Positions 8,773 to 17,203 of a DNA stretch of 64,000 bases are shown in pieces (position 1 is the first letter of the stretch; each line of letters begins with the position of its first letter). A program made the position numbers and the translations under genes. The notes beneath the pieces were generated by a model. The model was not told where the DNA came from, did no database searches, and worked only from the letters and a program-made list of their open reading frames with translations. Origin of the DNA: Streptomyces sp. SW4 (GTDB taxonomy: Bacteria > Actinomycetota > Actinomycetes > Streptomycetales > Streptomycetaceae); contig QKWM01000001.1 in the NCBI GenBank assembly GCA_003248315.1, positions 1,095,341 through 1,159,340 of the forward strand, in the 5' to 3' direction.

Positions 8773-10284
8773 TCAGACGCCGTCCGTCAGATGCGTGAGC
8801 ACCGAGCGCATCGCCTGCCGCACGGCCGCGCGCGAGGCGTCCGTCGGGTCCCGGGTCTCGAAACCGTGGTGGCCGTGCGGCACGTCGACCACCTCCACAC
8901 GTGCCCCGCAGTCCTCGGCGGAGGCCAGGAACTCCTCCACCGTGGCGGCGATCTCGGGCAGCTCCAGCCCCACACGGGTCAGCACGACGGGGAGCGCGCC
9001 GGCGTGCGCCACCGCCCGCGCCGGGTGGAAGTGGCTGTCCGCCGGCCCCCAGTTGGGCAGCGGCACCATCACCGGATACGTGGCCGCGAGGCACCGCAGC
9101 CAGACCGGGGGAGCGGACAGCCAGTCGGCCGCGAGCAGGGAACCGCCGGAGAAGAACCACAGGGCCACCCGGTCCGCGTCCACCCGCCGGTCGGCCCGCA
9201 CCACGTCCACGGCGGCGGCGACGTCCGCGGCGGCACGCTCGAAGTCGCCCAGCCCGTGCAGCCGGTGATCGACCGACACACCCACCACACCCAGCTCGGC
9301 CGCGTACCGGGCGTACCCCGTGAACAGCGGCCATTCCCGCGGGGTGGGCCGGACATCGGCGGGAACCGGCCCGCCGTGCACGAACACCACGGCCGGCCGC
9401 GGGCCCCGGGCGGCGGGCAGGTACAGATCGGCGTTCTCCTTCCGCACGCGGGCGGCCTCCGGCACCTCGAAGAGAAACGGGCGGGTGTGCGCGGCCGGCT
9501 CGTCCTCGCCGGGCGGCCGGAGCAGGTCCCCTTCGCCGGACGCCGCCCGCAGCAGCACCCGTGCCAGATCGGCGGGGCACGACAGCATCGGCCAGTGGCC
9601 CGTCGCCAGTTCGAAGAACCTCGCCCCCGAGCCGGCCAGGGCCCGCACGGCCGGATCCCCGGAGCGCACCAGCATCCGGACCAGCTCGATGCTCGTGCCG
9701 TTCCCCGTGCACAGCACCCCCGTGGCGGGCACCGCCGCCACCGCCCCGGTCAGCCGCAAGGGCTGCAGCAGCGTGCCGACCGGATGGGGCGCGGCGAGCG
9801 CGGTCAGCCGGTCCAACGCCTCCTCCGGCACCCCCGCGGTACTGCCCCAGCGCTGCCATCCCGCGCGGTCCGGCGGCGGCACCGCACCGCCGCCGTGCGT
9901 GCCCTCGGCGAGCCGGGCACGCAGCGCCTGGTCCGGCACCGCGGCCAGCGCGGGCACGCCGTCCCGCGGCAGCCCCGAGTCCAGGTACACGATGCGGGCG
10001 ACGCGCCCCGCCCGCCGGTCGGCAGCGCCCACCACCGGATGGATGCCGTAGTCGTGCCCCACCAGCACCACCTCCCGGCCGGATGCGCCGCCGACAGCGT
10101 CGATCACCGCGACCACGTCCGCGATGTGCCGGTCCAGACCGGCGTCGGCACCGCCCGCCGGCCCGTCGAGGCCCGCCAGAGCCACGGGGTGCACATCGGC
10201 GCCCGCCGCGGCCAGGTGCGCCGCGGTCTCCTCCCACACATGCGCGCCGGTGAACGCACCTGCCACCAGGATGAACGAGGTCAT
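8773..10284 (-). CDS. Two-domain alpha/beta hydrolase fusion
   Basis: A 503-residue protein containing two alpha/beta-hydrolase domains. The ATG at 10284 follows GGAGGG. The first domain (about 1-245) resembles EstC/RsbQ-type esterases: FILVAGAFTGAHVWEE, nucleophile elbow VLVGHDYGIHP, and final histidine in ELATGHWPML. The elbow carries Asp where Ser is usual, as in haloalkane dehalogenases. The second domain (about 265-503) looks like a dienelactone-hydrolase/BAAT type: VVFVHGGPVP, elbow ALWFFSGGSL with Ser, and a histidine in DVPHGHHGFE. It is transcribed divergently from the MerR gene and carries a MerR-type promoter, so it is very likely that regulator's target. Substrates are unknown. 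Confidence 0.8.
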   Translation of the reverse strand: MTSFILVAGAFTGAHVWEETAAHLAAAGADVHPVALAGLDGPAGGADAGLDRHIADVVAVIDAVGGASGREVVLVGHDYGIHPVVGAADRRAGRVARIVYLDSGLPRDGVPALAAVPDQALRARLAEGTHGGGAVPPPDRAGWQRWGSTAGVPEEALDRLTALAAPHPVGTLLQPLRLTGAVAAVPATGVLCTGNGTSIELVRMLVRSGDPAVRALAGSGARFFELATGHWPMLSCPADLARVLLRAASGEGDLLRPPGEDEPAAHTRPFLFEVPEAARVRKENADLYLPAARGPRPAVVFVHGGPVPADVRPTPREWPLFTGYARYAAELGVVGVSVDHRLHGLGDFERAAADVAAAVDVVRADRRVDADRVALWFFSGGSLLAADWLSAPPVWLRCLAATYPVMVPLPNWGPADSHFHPARAVAHAGALPVVLTRVGLELPEIAATVEEFLASAEDCGARVEVVDVPHGHHGFETRDPTDASRAAVRQAMRSVLTHLTDGV

Positions 10285-10347
10285 GGTCCCTCCGTGAAAC
10301 ACGTCGCCGTCAGCCGGCCGGCCCGTCGTCCGGCCGCGTTCGCCGGT

Positions 10348-10378
10348 ACGGTAGGAACTCCCCCTGAGGGAGGTTCAA
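10348..10378 (-). promoter_or_regulatory. MerR-type promoter with 19-bp spacer and internal dyad
   Basis: On the minus strand -35 TTGAAC (10378-10373) and -10 TACCGT (10353-10348) are separated by exactly 19 bp, the elongated spacing typical of MerR-activated promoters. An imperfect dyad, GAAC-tccc / ggga-GTTC, fills the spacer. It points at the hydrolase gene. The MerR gene's ribosome site (GAGGGAGG, 10366-10373) and its GTG start lie in or beside the same element, which implies autoregulation. Confidence 0.75.
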
Positions 10379-11329
10379 GTGGTCGCATCCGACGACGGCC
10401 CGTGCAGCATCGGCGAGCTGGCCCACCGGGCGGGCGTGACCGTCAAGACCGTCCGCTTCTACTCCGACCACGGACTGCTGCCCGAGGCGCCCCGCAGCCC
10501 GGGCGGCCACCGCCGGTACGCGCCCGAGGCCCTGGACAGACTGCTCCTCATCCGTTCCCTGCGCACCCTGGATCTGCCGCTGCCCGCGGTACGGCGCATC
10601 CTGGCCGACGAGGACGGCGCGGCGACCGGGGCGCTGGAGGACGCCGTCGCCGGACAGCTGAGCGTCCTCGGGTCCCGGCTGACGGCGTTGCGCTGGCGCG
10701 AGGCGGCCCTGCGGCTGGTGGCCGAGAGCCCGCCGGCAGAGCGGGCCGAACGGCTGCGCCTGGTCGGTGCGATGAGCACCCCGCCCAGCACCGAGCCCGT
10801 GGCCCGCTTCTGGCGCGCCTGGCTGCCGGCGCGCATGCCGGCCCGCTCCACCGCGGCCTTCCTGGACCTAGCGGTGGTACGGCCGCCGGAGGAGCCCGCA
10901 CCGGCCCAGGTGCTCGCCTTCGCCCGGCTCCACGCCCTGACCGCAGGCCCGTGCTCCACACCGCAACGGCCCCAGCCCCGGGTGCACCGCGCCGCGGGCG
11001 CCCGCGGCGCGGCCGTGCTCTACGCCGGGCTCGCCGAAGCGTACGAACTGGCGGGCACCCTCCTGCGGCGCGGCCGGCCACCGCACCCGGGCGAGGCTCT
11101 GGATTGCTTCGTGGCCGCGTACGCGAGTGCCTACCGCGTCCGGGACACCCCCGGGTTCCGCCGCGGGCTGTCCCGGCAACTGGCGGACGATCCGCGCCTG
11201 GACCGGTACTGGGAGCTGGTGGCCGAGGTCACCACCCCGCCCGGCGGCCGCCCGGAACCCACCCCCGGCACGGCCCACGACTGGCTGACCGCCGCCCTGC
11301 GCACGCACGTGGCGGCCACGCACGGCTGA
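10379..11329 (+). CDS. MerR-family transcriptional regulator
   Basis: A 316-residue regulator. The N-terminal winged helix-turn-helix is typical of MerR proteins: SIGELAHRAGVTVKTVRFYS, then GHRRYAPEALDRLLLIRSL. The long C-terminal part, about 220 residues, has no cysteine metal-site pattern and is mostly helical, so it may bind an organic ligand. The GTG at 10379 has GAGGGAGG upstream. MerR proteins untwist promoters with 19-bp spacers, and one such promoter overlaps the start of this gene and faces the divergent hydrolase. The frame is intact. Confidence 0.87.
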   Translation: MVASDDGPCSIGELAHRAGVTVKTVRFYSDHGLLPEAPRSPGGHRRYAPEALDRLLLIRSLRTLDLPLPAVRRILADEDGAATGALEDAVAGQLSVLGSRLTALRWREAALRLVAESPPAERAERLRLVGAMSTPPSTEPVARFWRAWLPARMPARSTAAFLDLAVVRPPEEPAPAQVLAFARLHALTAGPCSTPQRPQPRVHRAAGARGAAVLYAGLAEAYELAGTLLRRGRPPHPGEALDCFVAAYASAYRVRDTPGFRRGLSRQLADDPRLDRYWELVAEVTTPPGGRPEPTPGTAHDWLTAALRTHVAATHG

Positions 11330-11526
11330 GCCGCGGCACGGACGCAGATGGCGGTCACGTCCGGCCGAGCCGCGGCGAGAACGCCCCCGACCAGCCCCGC
11401 CAGCCCGACAGTCCCGCTGCCCAGGCCCTCGACCGGGTGCCGTCCCGGCGGAGGACGAGGGAGAGAATGGGCCTCCGCCGCGAACCGTGCGGCCTTCGAT
11501 GACGACAGCAGGGAGCGTGACCTCCG

Positions 11527-12285
11527 ATGATCGCACCGCCCGCACGCCCTGAGCGCAGCGGTCCCGGGACCGCCTCGGCCGGGGAGGCCTGGCCGTTCAA
11601 GTCCCCTCTCGTCAAGGCGGTGTTCAGGGACGTGACTCCGCTGCACGTCTCTCGGTCCGCGGCGTGGGCCGCCGCATCGGTGACGCGGACCGTGCTGACG
11701 GGGATCATCGGCGGCGCGAGGCGAGCGGCGGCGGAGGAGGGCCGCAAGAAGCTGCTCCCCGGGGACCTTCTCTCGGCGATCGACCGGAACGTCGAGCTGG
11801 AGCTGGGAGGCACCTGGTACCACCACAGCCCGACGTTCCGAGGCATGACCGGTGTTGTGTACGACGCCGACGGTGCCGTCGTGCCGCCGCGCAGGCGCAG
11901 CAGGTCGCGCAAGCCGAGCGCCGTGGCCGGCGCCCACCGGTTCGAGGCCGGGGTCAGGAAGCTGCTGCGGAGTCAGGGCGTGACAGCCGTCCCGGCGATG
12001 GTCCGCGACCTGGACGGAATCGCGAGCGCGTTCCTGACGGACCTCGCCCGGGATGCGGCCACGGTCGTCCGCGAGGGCGGAGTCCGGCGGTTCGGCTCGG
12101 TCACCCTGGTGACCTCGGACCAACCGGCTCCGCCCCCGGTCCCCAAGGACGCCTTCCGCGGCATGACCTCCCGCAGCGGGGACGGGCGGACCATCGACAG
12201 GGACGACGTCCTGGCCGCCACCAGGATGCAGCTGTTCGACGGCGACCTCAGGCGGCGAGCCCTCGCCGAAGCACGGCGGAGGTGA
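11527..12285 (+). CDS. Putative histone-fold doublet protein (H2A-like plus H2B-like halves)
   Basis: 252 residues, intact. An in-frame TGA at 11518 fixes the start at ATG 11527. Residues 27-92 look like one histone fold: short helix SPLVKAVFRDV, long helix from about S42 to E71, loop GRKKLLPGDL, and third helix LLSAIDRN. R73 and D80 have the seven-residue spacing of the archaeal-histone Arg-Asp clamp (GRKTIKAED in HMfB). Residues 138-249 look like a second fold: FEAGVRKLLRSQG, long helix from A157 to E183, a longer loop, GRTIDRDDVLAATRM, then GDLRRRALAEAR, which recalls the H2B C-terminal helix. A basic linker, PPRRRSRSRKPS (120-131), joins them. This is pattern recognition only; no search was run. 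If right, it is a DNA-binding, chromatin-like protein. Confidence 0.6.
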   Translation: MIAPPARPERSGPGTASAGEAWPFKSPLVKAVFRDVTPLHVSRSAAWAAASVTRTVLTGIIGGARRAAAEEGRKKLLPGDLLSAIDRNVELELGGTWYHHSPTFRGMTGVVYDADGAVVPPRRRSRSRKPSAVAGAHRFEAGVRKLLRSQGVTAVPAMVRDLDGIASAFLTDLARDAATVVREGGVRRFGSVTLVTSDQPAPPPVPKDAFRGMTSRSGDGRTIDRDDVLAATRMQLFDGDLRRRALAEARRR

Positions 12286-12358
12286 GCGTGCGGCCCACGG
12301 CGGTGCCGTCGATGCGGGCAGCAGCCGCCGCTGGCGCGACGCCGCGGACGTCGCGGTC

Positions 12359-12478
12359 TCAGACACCGCTCGGCTGGATCATCTTCCGGCCCGCAGTGCT
12401 CGCGCCGTCCACGGCGACCGACGCGCCCGTCATGTAGGGGAAGTCGTCGGACGCGAGCCCGAGCAGTGTGCGGCTTCC
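12359..12478 (-). pseudogene. C-terminal relic of a short-chain dehydrogenase/reductase
   Basis: The minus strand reads ASDDFPYMTGASVAVDGAST and a short tail to a TGA at 12359. This is the characteristic end of SDR enzymes (LASD...TG..+.VDGG). No Rossmann domain or catalytic YxxxK lies upstream, where the sequence changes to an unrelated relic on the other strand. It is a truncated remnant. Confidence 0.6.
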
Positions 12479-12640
12479 TCGTCAAGGACACTCCGCCGGC
12501 CGAACTCCTGGACGCCGTACCGCGCCGCCGACGGAGGGACCCTCTTCCGTCGTGACACCCTCGACCGCCTCGTCACTCAGGCGTCGGGAACCCGATGGCG
12601 AGGACGGGCCGGGACAACCGCATGCGCCTAGCCGTTCTCG
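12468..12640 (+). pseudogene. Relic of a NarL/LuxR-type response regulator
   Basis: The plus strand reads CGFLVKDTPPAELLDAV, the end of a receiver domain with its conserved Lys. After one frame break it continues as AADGGTLFRRDTLDRLV and stops at TAG. Receiver N-terminus and LuxR helix-turn-helix are absent. It abuts the SDR relic, so this stretch is a junction of two deleted genes. Confidence 0.45.
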
Positions 12641-12689
12641 CGGCGCTCACCGGCTCACTCCGGACTGACCGGCCCCGGCCCGCCCGCGG

Positions 12690-13175
12690 TCAGGGATGGT
12701 AATGGCGTAGTTCGGGCTGGTCGGGGGCGAGGTCGGCGATGACCGCTCCGAAGACGGCGGCCAGTGCGCGGGCCTGTTCGGCTGTCGCGTGCACGGCGAA
12801 GTGGTCGCGCACCCCGGCGGCGTGGACGGGCCACGCGGCTTCCAGTGTGGTCAGGCCGTCGTCGGTGAGGACGGCGTACCAGGAGCGGCGGTCGCTGCTG
12901 CTGCGTTCCCGCGTGACCAGACTCCGGCGTTCCAGGGAGTCGACGAGCCTGGTGAGACCGCTGCGGCTGTAGACCACGGCACGCGCCAGGTCCGCCATCG
13001 GCAACCGCCGGTCGGGCGCCTCGGACAGCTGCACCAGCACGTCGTAGTCGATCAGCGAGATGCCCGCGTTCTGGCGCAGGTCGGTGTCCAGTCGTGCGAC
13101 GAGCAGGGCGTGCCCCTTGAGCACCGCCCGCCAGGCGTGCTCGTGCTCGCGATCAAGAAAGCTCTCTTCTGCCAC
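12690..13175 (-). CDS. MarR-family transcriptional regulator
   Basis: 161 residues with the MarR winged-helix core: SLIDYDVLVQLSEAPDRRLP, MADLARAVVYSRSGLTRLVD as recognition helix, and wing RSSSDRRSWYAVLTDDG. MarR proteins are dimeric repressors released by small phenolic or oxidising ligands. The gene starts at GTG 13175 and diverges from the NTF2-like gene at 13262. A 22-bp palindrome in the 86-bp gap is the probable operator, serving both directions. The oxidoreductases downstream of the divergent gene would be likely members of its regulon. Intact. Confidence 0.9.
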   Translation of the reverse strand: MAEESFLDREHEHAWRAVLKGHALLVARLDTDLRQNAGISLIDYDVLVQLSEAPDRRLPMADLARAVVYSRSGLTRLVDSLERRSLVTRERSSSDRRSWYAVLTDDGLTTLEAAWPVHAAGVRDHFAVHATAEQARALAAVFGAVIADLAPDQPELRHYHP

Positions 13176-13195
13176 AGCAGGATGGTACGTGAGGC

Positions 13196-13217
13196 GATAG
13201 TTGCTAAAACAATCATC
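13196..13217. promoter_or_regulatory. Probable MarR operator palindrome
   Basis: A 22-bp dyad in an AT-rich patch. The arms GAT..TTG.T on the left mirror A.CAA..ATC on the right. It lies between the divergent MarR and NTF2-like starts, the usual place for a MarR site. Confidence 0.6.
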
Positions 13218-13261
13218 GTCATGCGAAGCTTTTAGGGAGAGCTCGACGAGAGGAAGCGATC

Positions 13262-13657
13262 ATGAGCAGTGACACTCGGGAGATCCGGGAACTGCTGGAC
13301 CGGTACGCGACGGCGCTGCAGACCGCCGACGCCGATCTGGCGGCCTCGCTGTACACACCGGACGGCGTGTTCTACCCGTACAACCTGCCCACCGCGACGG
13401 GCACCGGGGAGCTGCGGGCTGCCTACCGGCAGATCTTCGACACGATCAAGCTGGACGTGTCCTTCACCGTCCACGAGATCACCGTCTCCGGCGACGTCGC
13501 TGTCGCCACCACCGACTCCAAGGGCACGGTGACGGTCCTGGCCGAGCAGGTCACCGCCGAGGAGGCGAACCGAGAGGTGTTCGTCTTCTTCCGTGCCGAC
13601 GGCGCCTGGCGAATCGCCCGCTACATGTTCAACAAGGCGGCCGCACCCGGCGCCTGA
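13262..13657 (+). CDS. SnoaL/NTF2-like (ketosteroid-isomerase fold) protein
   Basis: 131 residues. The pattern REIRELLDRYATALQTADAD, LAASLYTPDGVF, then a beta-rich half ending in FVFFRADGAWRIARYMFN is that of the SnoaL-like/NTF2 superfamily. These small cone-shaped domains may be isomerases, cyclases or ligand-binding proteins, so the fold is much surer than the activity. ATG 13262 with GAGGAAGCGATC upstream. The quinone-oxidoreductase-like gene follows 70 bases later in the same direction, suggesting one transcript controlled by the divergent MarR. Confidence 0.8.
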   Translation: MSSDTREIRELLDRYATALQTADADLAASLYTPDGVFYPYNLPTATGTGELRAAYRQIFDTIKLDVSFTVHEITVSGDVAVATTDSKGTVTVLAEQVTAEEANREVFVFFRADGAWRIARYMFNKAAAPGA

Positions 13658-13727
13658 TCACCGCTGCCGGTCGCGGACCGCGGGGCCGGCGGCCGGACGC
13701 TCCCGCAAGGGAAAGGATCACGCCCTC

Positions 13728-14713
13728 ATGACCGACACCATGCGCGCTGTCGTCCTCGGTGAACCGGGACCGGTGTCCCGCCTGACCCTGACCGACCTGC
13801 CCGTCCCGGATCCGCCACCGGGATGGGTACGGCTCCGCGTCAAGGCGTTCGGGCTGAACCGTTCCGAACTGCACACCCGCCTCGGGCTGTCCGAGGGGGT
13901 CACCTTCCCGCGCGTGCCGGGCATCGAGGCCGTCGGCCTGGTGGACGCGGCACCCGGCACCGACCTGCGCCCCGGCCGGCAGGCCGCGGCGATCCTGGGC
14001 GGCATGGGCCGGGTATTCGACGGCGGCTACGCCGAGTACACCGTCGTGCCGCGCGCTGCGGTGATCCCGTTCCGTTCCTCGCTGCCCTGGCATGTCCTCG
14101 GCGCCGTCCCGGAAACCCTGCAGACCGCCTACGGGTCCCTGACCACCGGCCTCGACCTGCGGTCCGGCCAGACGCTGCTCGTCCGCGGTGGTACGTCCGC
14201 ACTCGGGTTCGCCGCGGCCGCGGTGGCCAAGGACCTCGGCGCCACCGTGCTGGCCACCACCCGGCGACGAGACCGCCTGCGCACCCTGTCCGAGCACGGC
14301 GTCGACCACCCGCTGCTCGACGACGGCTCCGTCGCCGGGCAGGTTCGCACGGCTCATCCCGACGGTGTCGACGCCGCGCTGGAACTCGTGGGCGTTCCGA
14401 CCCTTCCCGACACCCTCGCGGCCACCCGGGTCCACGGCACCGTCTGCTTCGCCGGGATGCTCTCCAACCAGTGGATCATCCCGGACTATCCGATCGCCTA
14501 CCTGCCCCGCGGTGTCCGGCTCACCGCCTACAGCGGCGGCGCCGCCGACCTGCCCCGGCCGTCCTGCAGCGGTTCCTCGACCACATCGAGGCCGGCCGGC
14601 TGAGCCTCGGCCCGATCCACACCTACCCGCTCGCCGACATCGCCCGCGCCCACGACGACCTCGAACACGGCCGGGTCGCGGGCAAACTCGTCGGCATCAC
14701 CCAGGAGCCCTGA
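13728..14713 (+). CDS. Zinc-independent medium-chain alcohol dehydrogenase / quinone oxidoreductase
   Basis: A medium-chain reductase of the NADPH:quinone oxidoreductase group. Family features are MRAVVLGEPGPVSRLTL, GLNRSELHTRLG, FPRVPGIEAVGLV, and the nucleotide-binding turn LVRGGTSALGFAAAAVAKDL. Zinc-ligand cysteines are absent. The first frame runs to about 14560 and is completed in the next frame by FLDHIEAGRLSLGPIHTYPL...GKLVGITQEP. A total of 986 bases fits one lost base and a 328-residue enzyme. ATG 13728 is preceded by GGGAAAGGA. It probably reduces quinones or enones at the expense of NADPH, in the MarR-linked group. Confidence 0.83.
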
Positions 14714-14883
14714 CGATGCCCTGCACCGTCGGCGACGAGAGCCCCGCCGCCTCCGGCGAGCGAGGAGCCACGCCGATGCCGCCCACCGTCGCCATGACCC
14801 CGCTCCGCCCCGCAGTCGCCGCCACCCACAGGCGCCCGGTGCTCCGTTGGCGCCCGCACACCGAAGACAGGAGACCGATCACC

Positions 14884-15866
14884 ATGCACGCAGCCTGGTA
14901 CGACCGACGCGGACCGGCCCGTGACGTTCTGCTCGTCGGCGACCTGCCCGACCCGCAGCCGGGGCCGGGCGAGGTCCGCATCAGGATCAGCGTCTCCGGT
15001 ATCAATCCCGGCGATGTGAAGAAGCGCTCCGGCTGGCAGGGCTCACCCATGCCCTATCCACGCGTGGTCCCGCACAGCGACGGCGCCGGTGTCGTCGACG
15101 CCGTCGGGCCCGGCGTCGACGAAGAGCGCATCGGCCAGACGGTCTGGTGCTACGCGGCCCAGTCCTACCGCCCGTTCGGCACAGCCGCCGAGTACTGCGT
15201 CGTCCCCGACGCCCTGGCCGTTCCCCTGCCCGAGGACGCCGATGCCGACATGCTCGACCAGGCGGCCTGCCTCGGCATCGCCGGCATCACCGGCTATCGC
15301 GCCGTCTTCGCCGACGGCCCCGTCGAGGGTCTGACCGTCCTGGTGCACGGTGCCGCCGGAGGCGTCGGCTCCATCGCCGTTCAGATGGCCGCCCGCGCCG
15401 GCGCCACCGTCATCGCCACCGTCCGCCGCGCATCCCAGATCGACACCGTCCGTTCCCAGGGCGCCCAGCACGTCCACCTCGCCGACGACCCGCACCTGGT
15501 CGAGCGGGTCCGCGCCATCGCACCCGACGGCGTCCACCGCATCGCCGAAGTCGACCTCGCCGACCACATCGACGCGGACGCCGACCTCATCGCCGTAGGC
15601 GGCACCATCAGCTCCTACTTCTCCTCGGCCGACCGGCCGGGCATCCCGTACTGGAAACTCGGATTCGCCGACGTCACCCTCCGCCTGCTGGGCAGCGACG
15701 ACTTCCCGCCCGCGGTCAAGGCCGACGCCGCCGCCCACCTGACCGCCGCACTCCTCGACGGCACCCTCCGCATCCCCGTCAGCGACCGCTTCCCCTCGAC
15801 CGGATCGCCCGAGCCCACGAACTGGTGGAACGCGGCGCCGCCGGCCGTGTGGTCCTCCGGATCTGA
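14884..15866 (+). CDS. NADPH:quinone reductase-like zinc-independent oxidoreductase
   Basis: A second medium-chain reductase, related to the preceding one but clearly distinct: INPGDVKKRSGW, PYPRVVPHSDGAGVV, and the NADPH turn VLVHGAAGGVGSIAVQMA. There are no structural-zinc cysteines. The last 30 residues continue in another frame (FPLDRIARAHELVERGAAGR), and 983 bases fits one lost base and 327 residues. The ATG at 14884 lies 170 bases after the first gene; the gap holds no recognisable gene although one frame stays open. The role would be quinone or alpha,beta-unsaturated carbonyl reduction, possibly a detoxification operon under MarR control. Confidence 0.85.
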
Positions 15867-15925
15867 CGGCCGGACAGGGCGAGCGACGCGCCCCCGGCTG
15901 CCAGGGCACCCACCGCCCACTTCTC

Positions 15926-15935
15926 TAAGCGCTTA
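15926..15935. promoter_or_regulatory. Perfect 10-bp palindrome upstream of the MBL-fold gene
   Basis: TAAGCGCTTA sits in an AT-rich patch 59 bases ahead of the metallo-beta-lactamase gene, next to AAGTATCTATATG, which could hold a -10 element. A regulator site is plausible, but none can be named. Confidence 0.3.
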
Positions 15936-15993
15936 AGTATCTATATGCTCGGCGAGCCCTACGTGCCATCCGACCACCAGGGGAGCCGGGACC

Positions 15994-17175
15994 ATGACGC
16001 AACGCTCAGGAAGCCCCGTCGAAGCGGAAGCGGCGGTGTCGCGACGCCGGTTGCTGGGCGCCTCGGCGGCAGCGGTGGGGGCGGGCGGGCGGCCGCCCTG
16101 GGAGCGGGACCGGACGCGTCGGCCGCAGCCGACCCCCGGTCCGGCCGGCCGCCCGCCGTGCCCCGGGACGGATCGGTGCTGTGCCTGCTCGGCACGGCGG
16201 GGGACCGCCGCCCGTCGTGACACGGGCCGGCACCGCCTCCGCGCTGTCCGTGCGCGGCCGGGTGTACGTCGTGGACTGCGGGCGGTCCGCGGTCACCCAG
16301 TACGGGCGGTGCGGGCTGCGCTTCCGGGACCTGGCCGCGGTGTTCATCACCCACCTGCACATCGACCACATTGCCGACTACGCCAACGTCGTCCTGCTGG
16401 CCGCGCACGGCCCCAACGACGTCGGCGACGCCGTTCCCACGCCCTTCCCCGTCTACGGACCCGGGCCCGCGGGCGCTCTGCCGCCCGGCCACGACGGCGG
16501 GACGCCGCCGGCTGTCGGCGAGGCCGACCCCACTCCCGGGACGCGGGCGCTGACCGCCAAATCGCTGGAGGCCACCGCCTACAGCAGCAACATCTTCCTC
16601 CGGGGTTCCGGAGCGCCGGATCCCCGCACCCGGGTCCGGGTGCACGAGATCACCGTGCCGCCGGTGGGCGCGGGCCCGCTGGGCGACCGGGCCCCGGACA
16701 TGGAGCCGTTCCCGGTCATGGACGACGGCACGGTCCGGGTCAGCGCCGTCCTGGTGCCGCACGGTCTGGTCTATCCCAGCTTCGCCTACCGCTTCGACAC
16801 CCCCGACGGCTGCGTCGTGTTCTCCGGTGACACCGCCCCAGCGACAACCTCGTCCGCCTCGCCCGCGGAGCCGACATCCTCGTGCACGAGGTGATCGACC
16901 TGGACTTCTACCGTCGCGGCTCCGGCTACGACCCGGCGCTGCTGCAGCACTTCGCCGAGGCGCACACCGACGTCTCCGAGGTCGGCAGGATCGCCGAACG
17001 GTCCGGGGTCGCCACCCTCGTGCTCAACCACCTCGTCCCGGCCGACACCTTCCTGGTCCCGGAGTCCTCGTGGCGACGGAGAGCCCAGAAGGGGTTCAGC
17101 GGCCGGGTGGTGGTCGGAAGCGACCTCGCCCGCATCCCCCTGCGCTCCTGGGGCTTGTCCGGCAGAAGGTCTTGA
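15994..17175 (+). CDS. Tat-exported metallo-beta-lactamase-fold hydrolase
   Basis: A Tat signal (VSRRRLLGASAAAVGAGG) leads an MBL-fold enzyme. The metal motif is THLHIDHIADY (HxHxDH); a later Asp is in VVFSGDTAP and a final His in TLVLNHLVPAD. The sequence resembles RNase Z/arylsulfatase-like hydrolases of the MBL group. Three breaks (about 16085, 16200 and 16845) and 1182 bases fit three lost bases; at 16845 a run of C needs one more to give APSDNLVRLARGADILVHE. The corrected length is about 394 residues. An exported two-zinc hydrolase is indicated; its substrate is not. It converges on the AraC gene, which ends 28 bases later. Confidence 0.78.
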
Positions 17176-17203
17176 CGGCTCGCGCGCCGGCAGAGCCGCG
17201 TGG

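Noticed and set aside
7514..10237. A 900-codon minus-strand frame
   Set aside because: Gly/Arg-rich shadow of the hydrolase, RidA and aminotransferase genes. Its only recognisable part is the in-frame N-terminus of the aminotransferase.
6541..10284. RidA, aminotransferase and hydrolase considered as a natural-product gene cluster
   Set aside because: No synthase, carrier protein or tailoring set is nearby; CefD-like sequence alone is not evidence for beta-lactam synthesis.
8494..11502. A 1000-codon plus-strand frame
   Set aside because: It is antisense to the hydrolase and out of frame with MerR, with composition typical of a GC-rich shadow frame.
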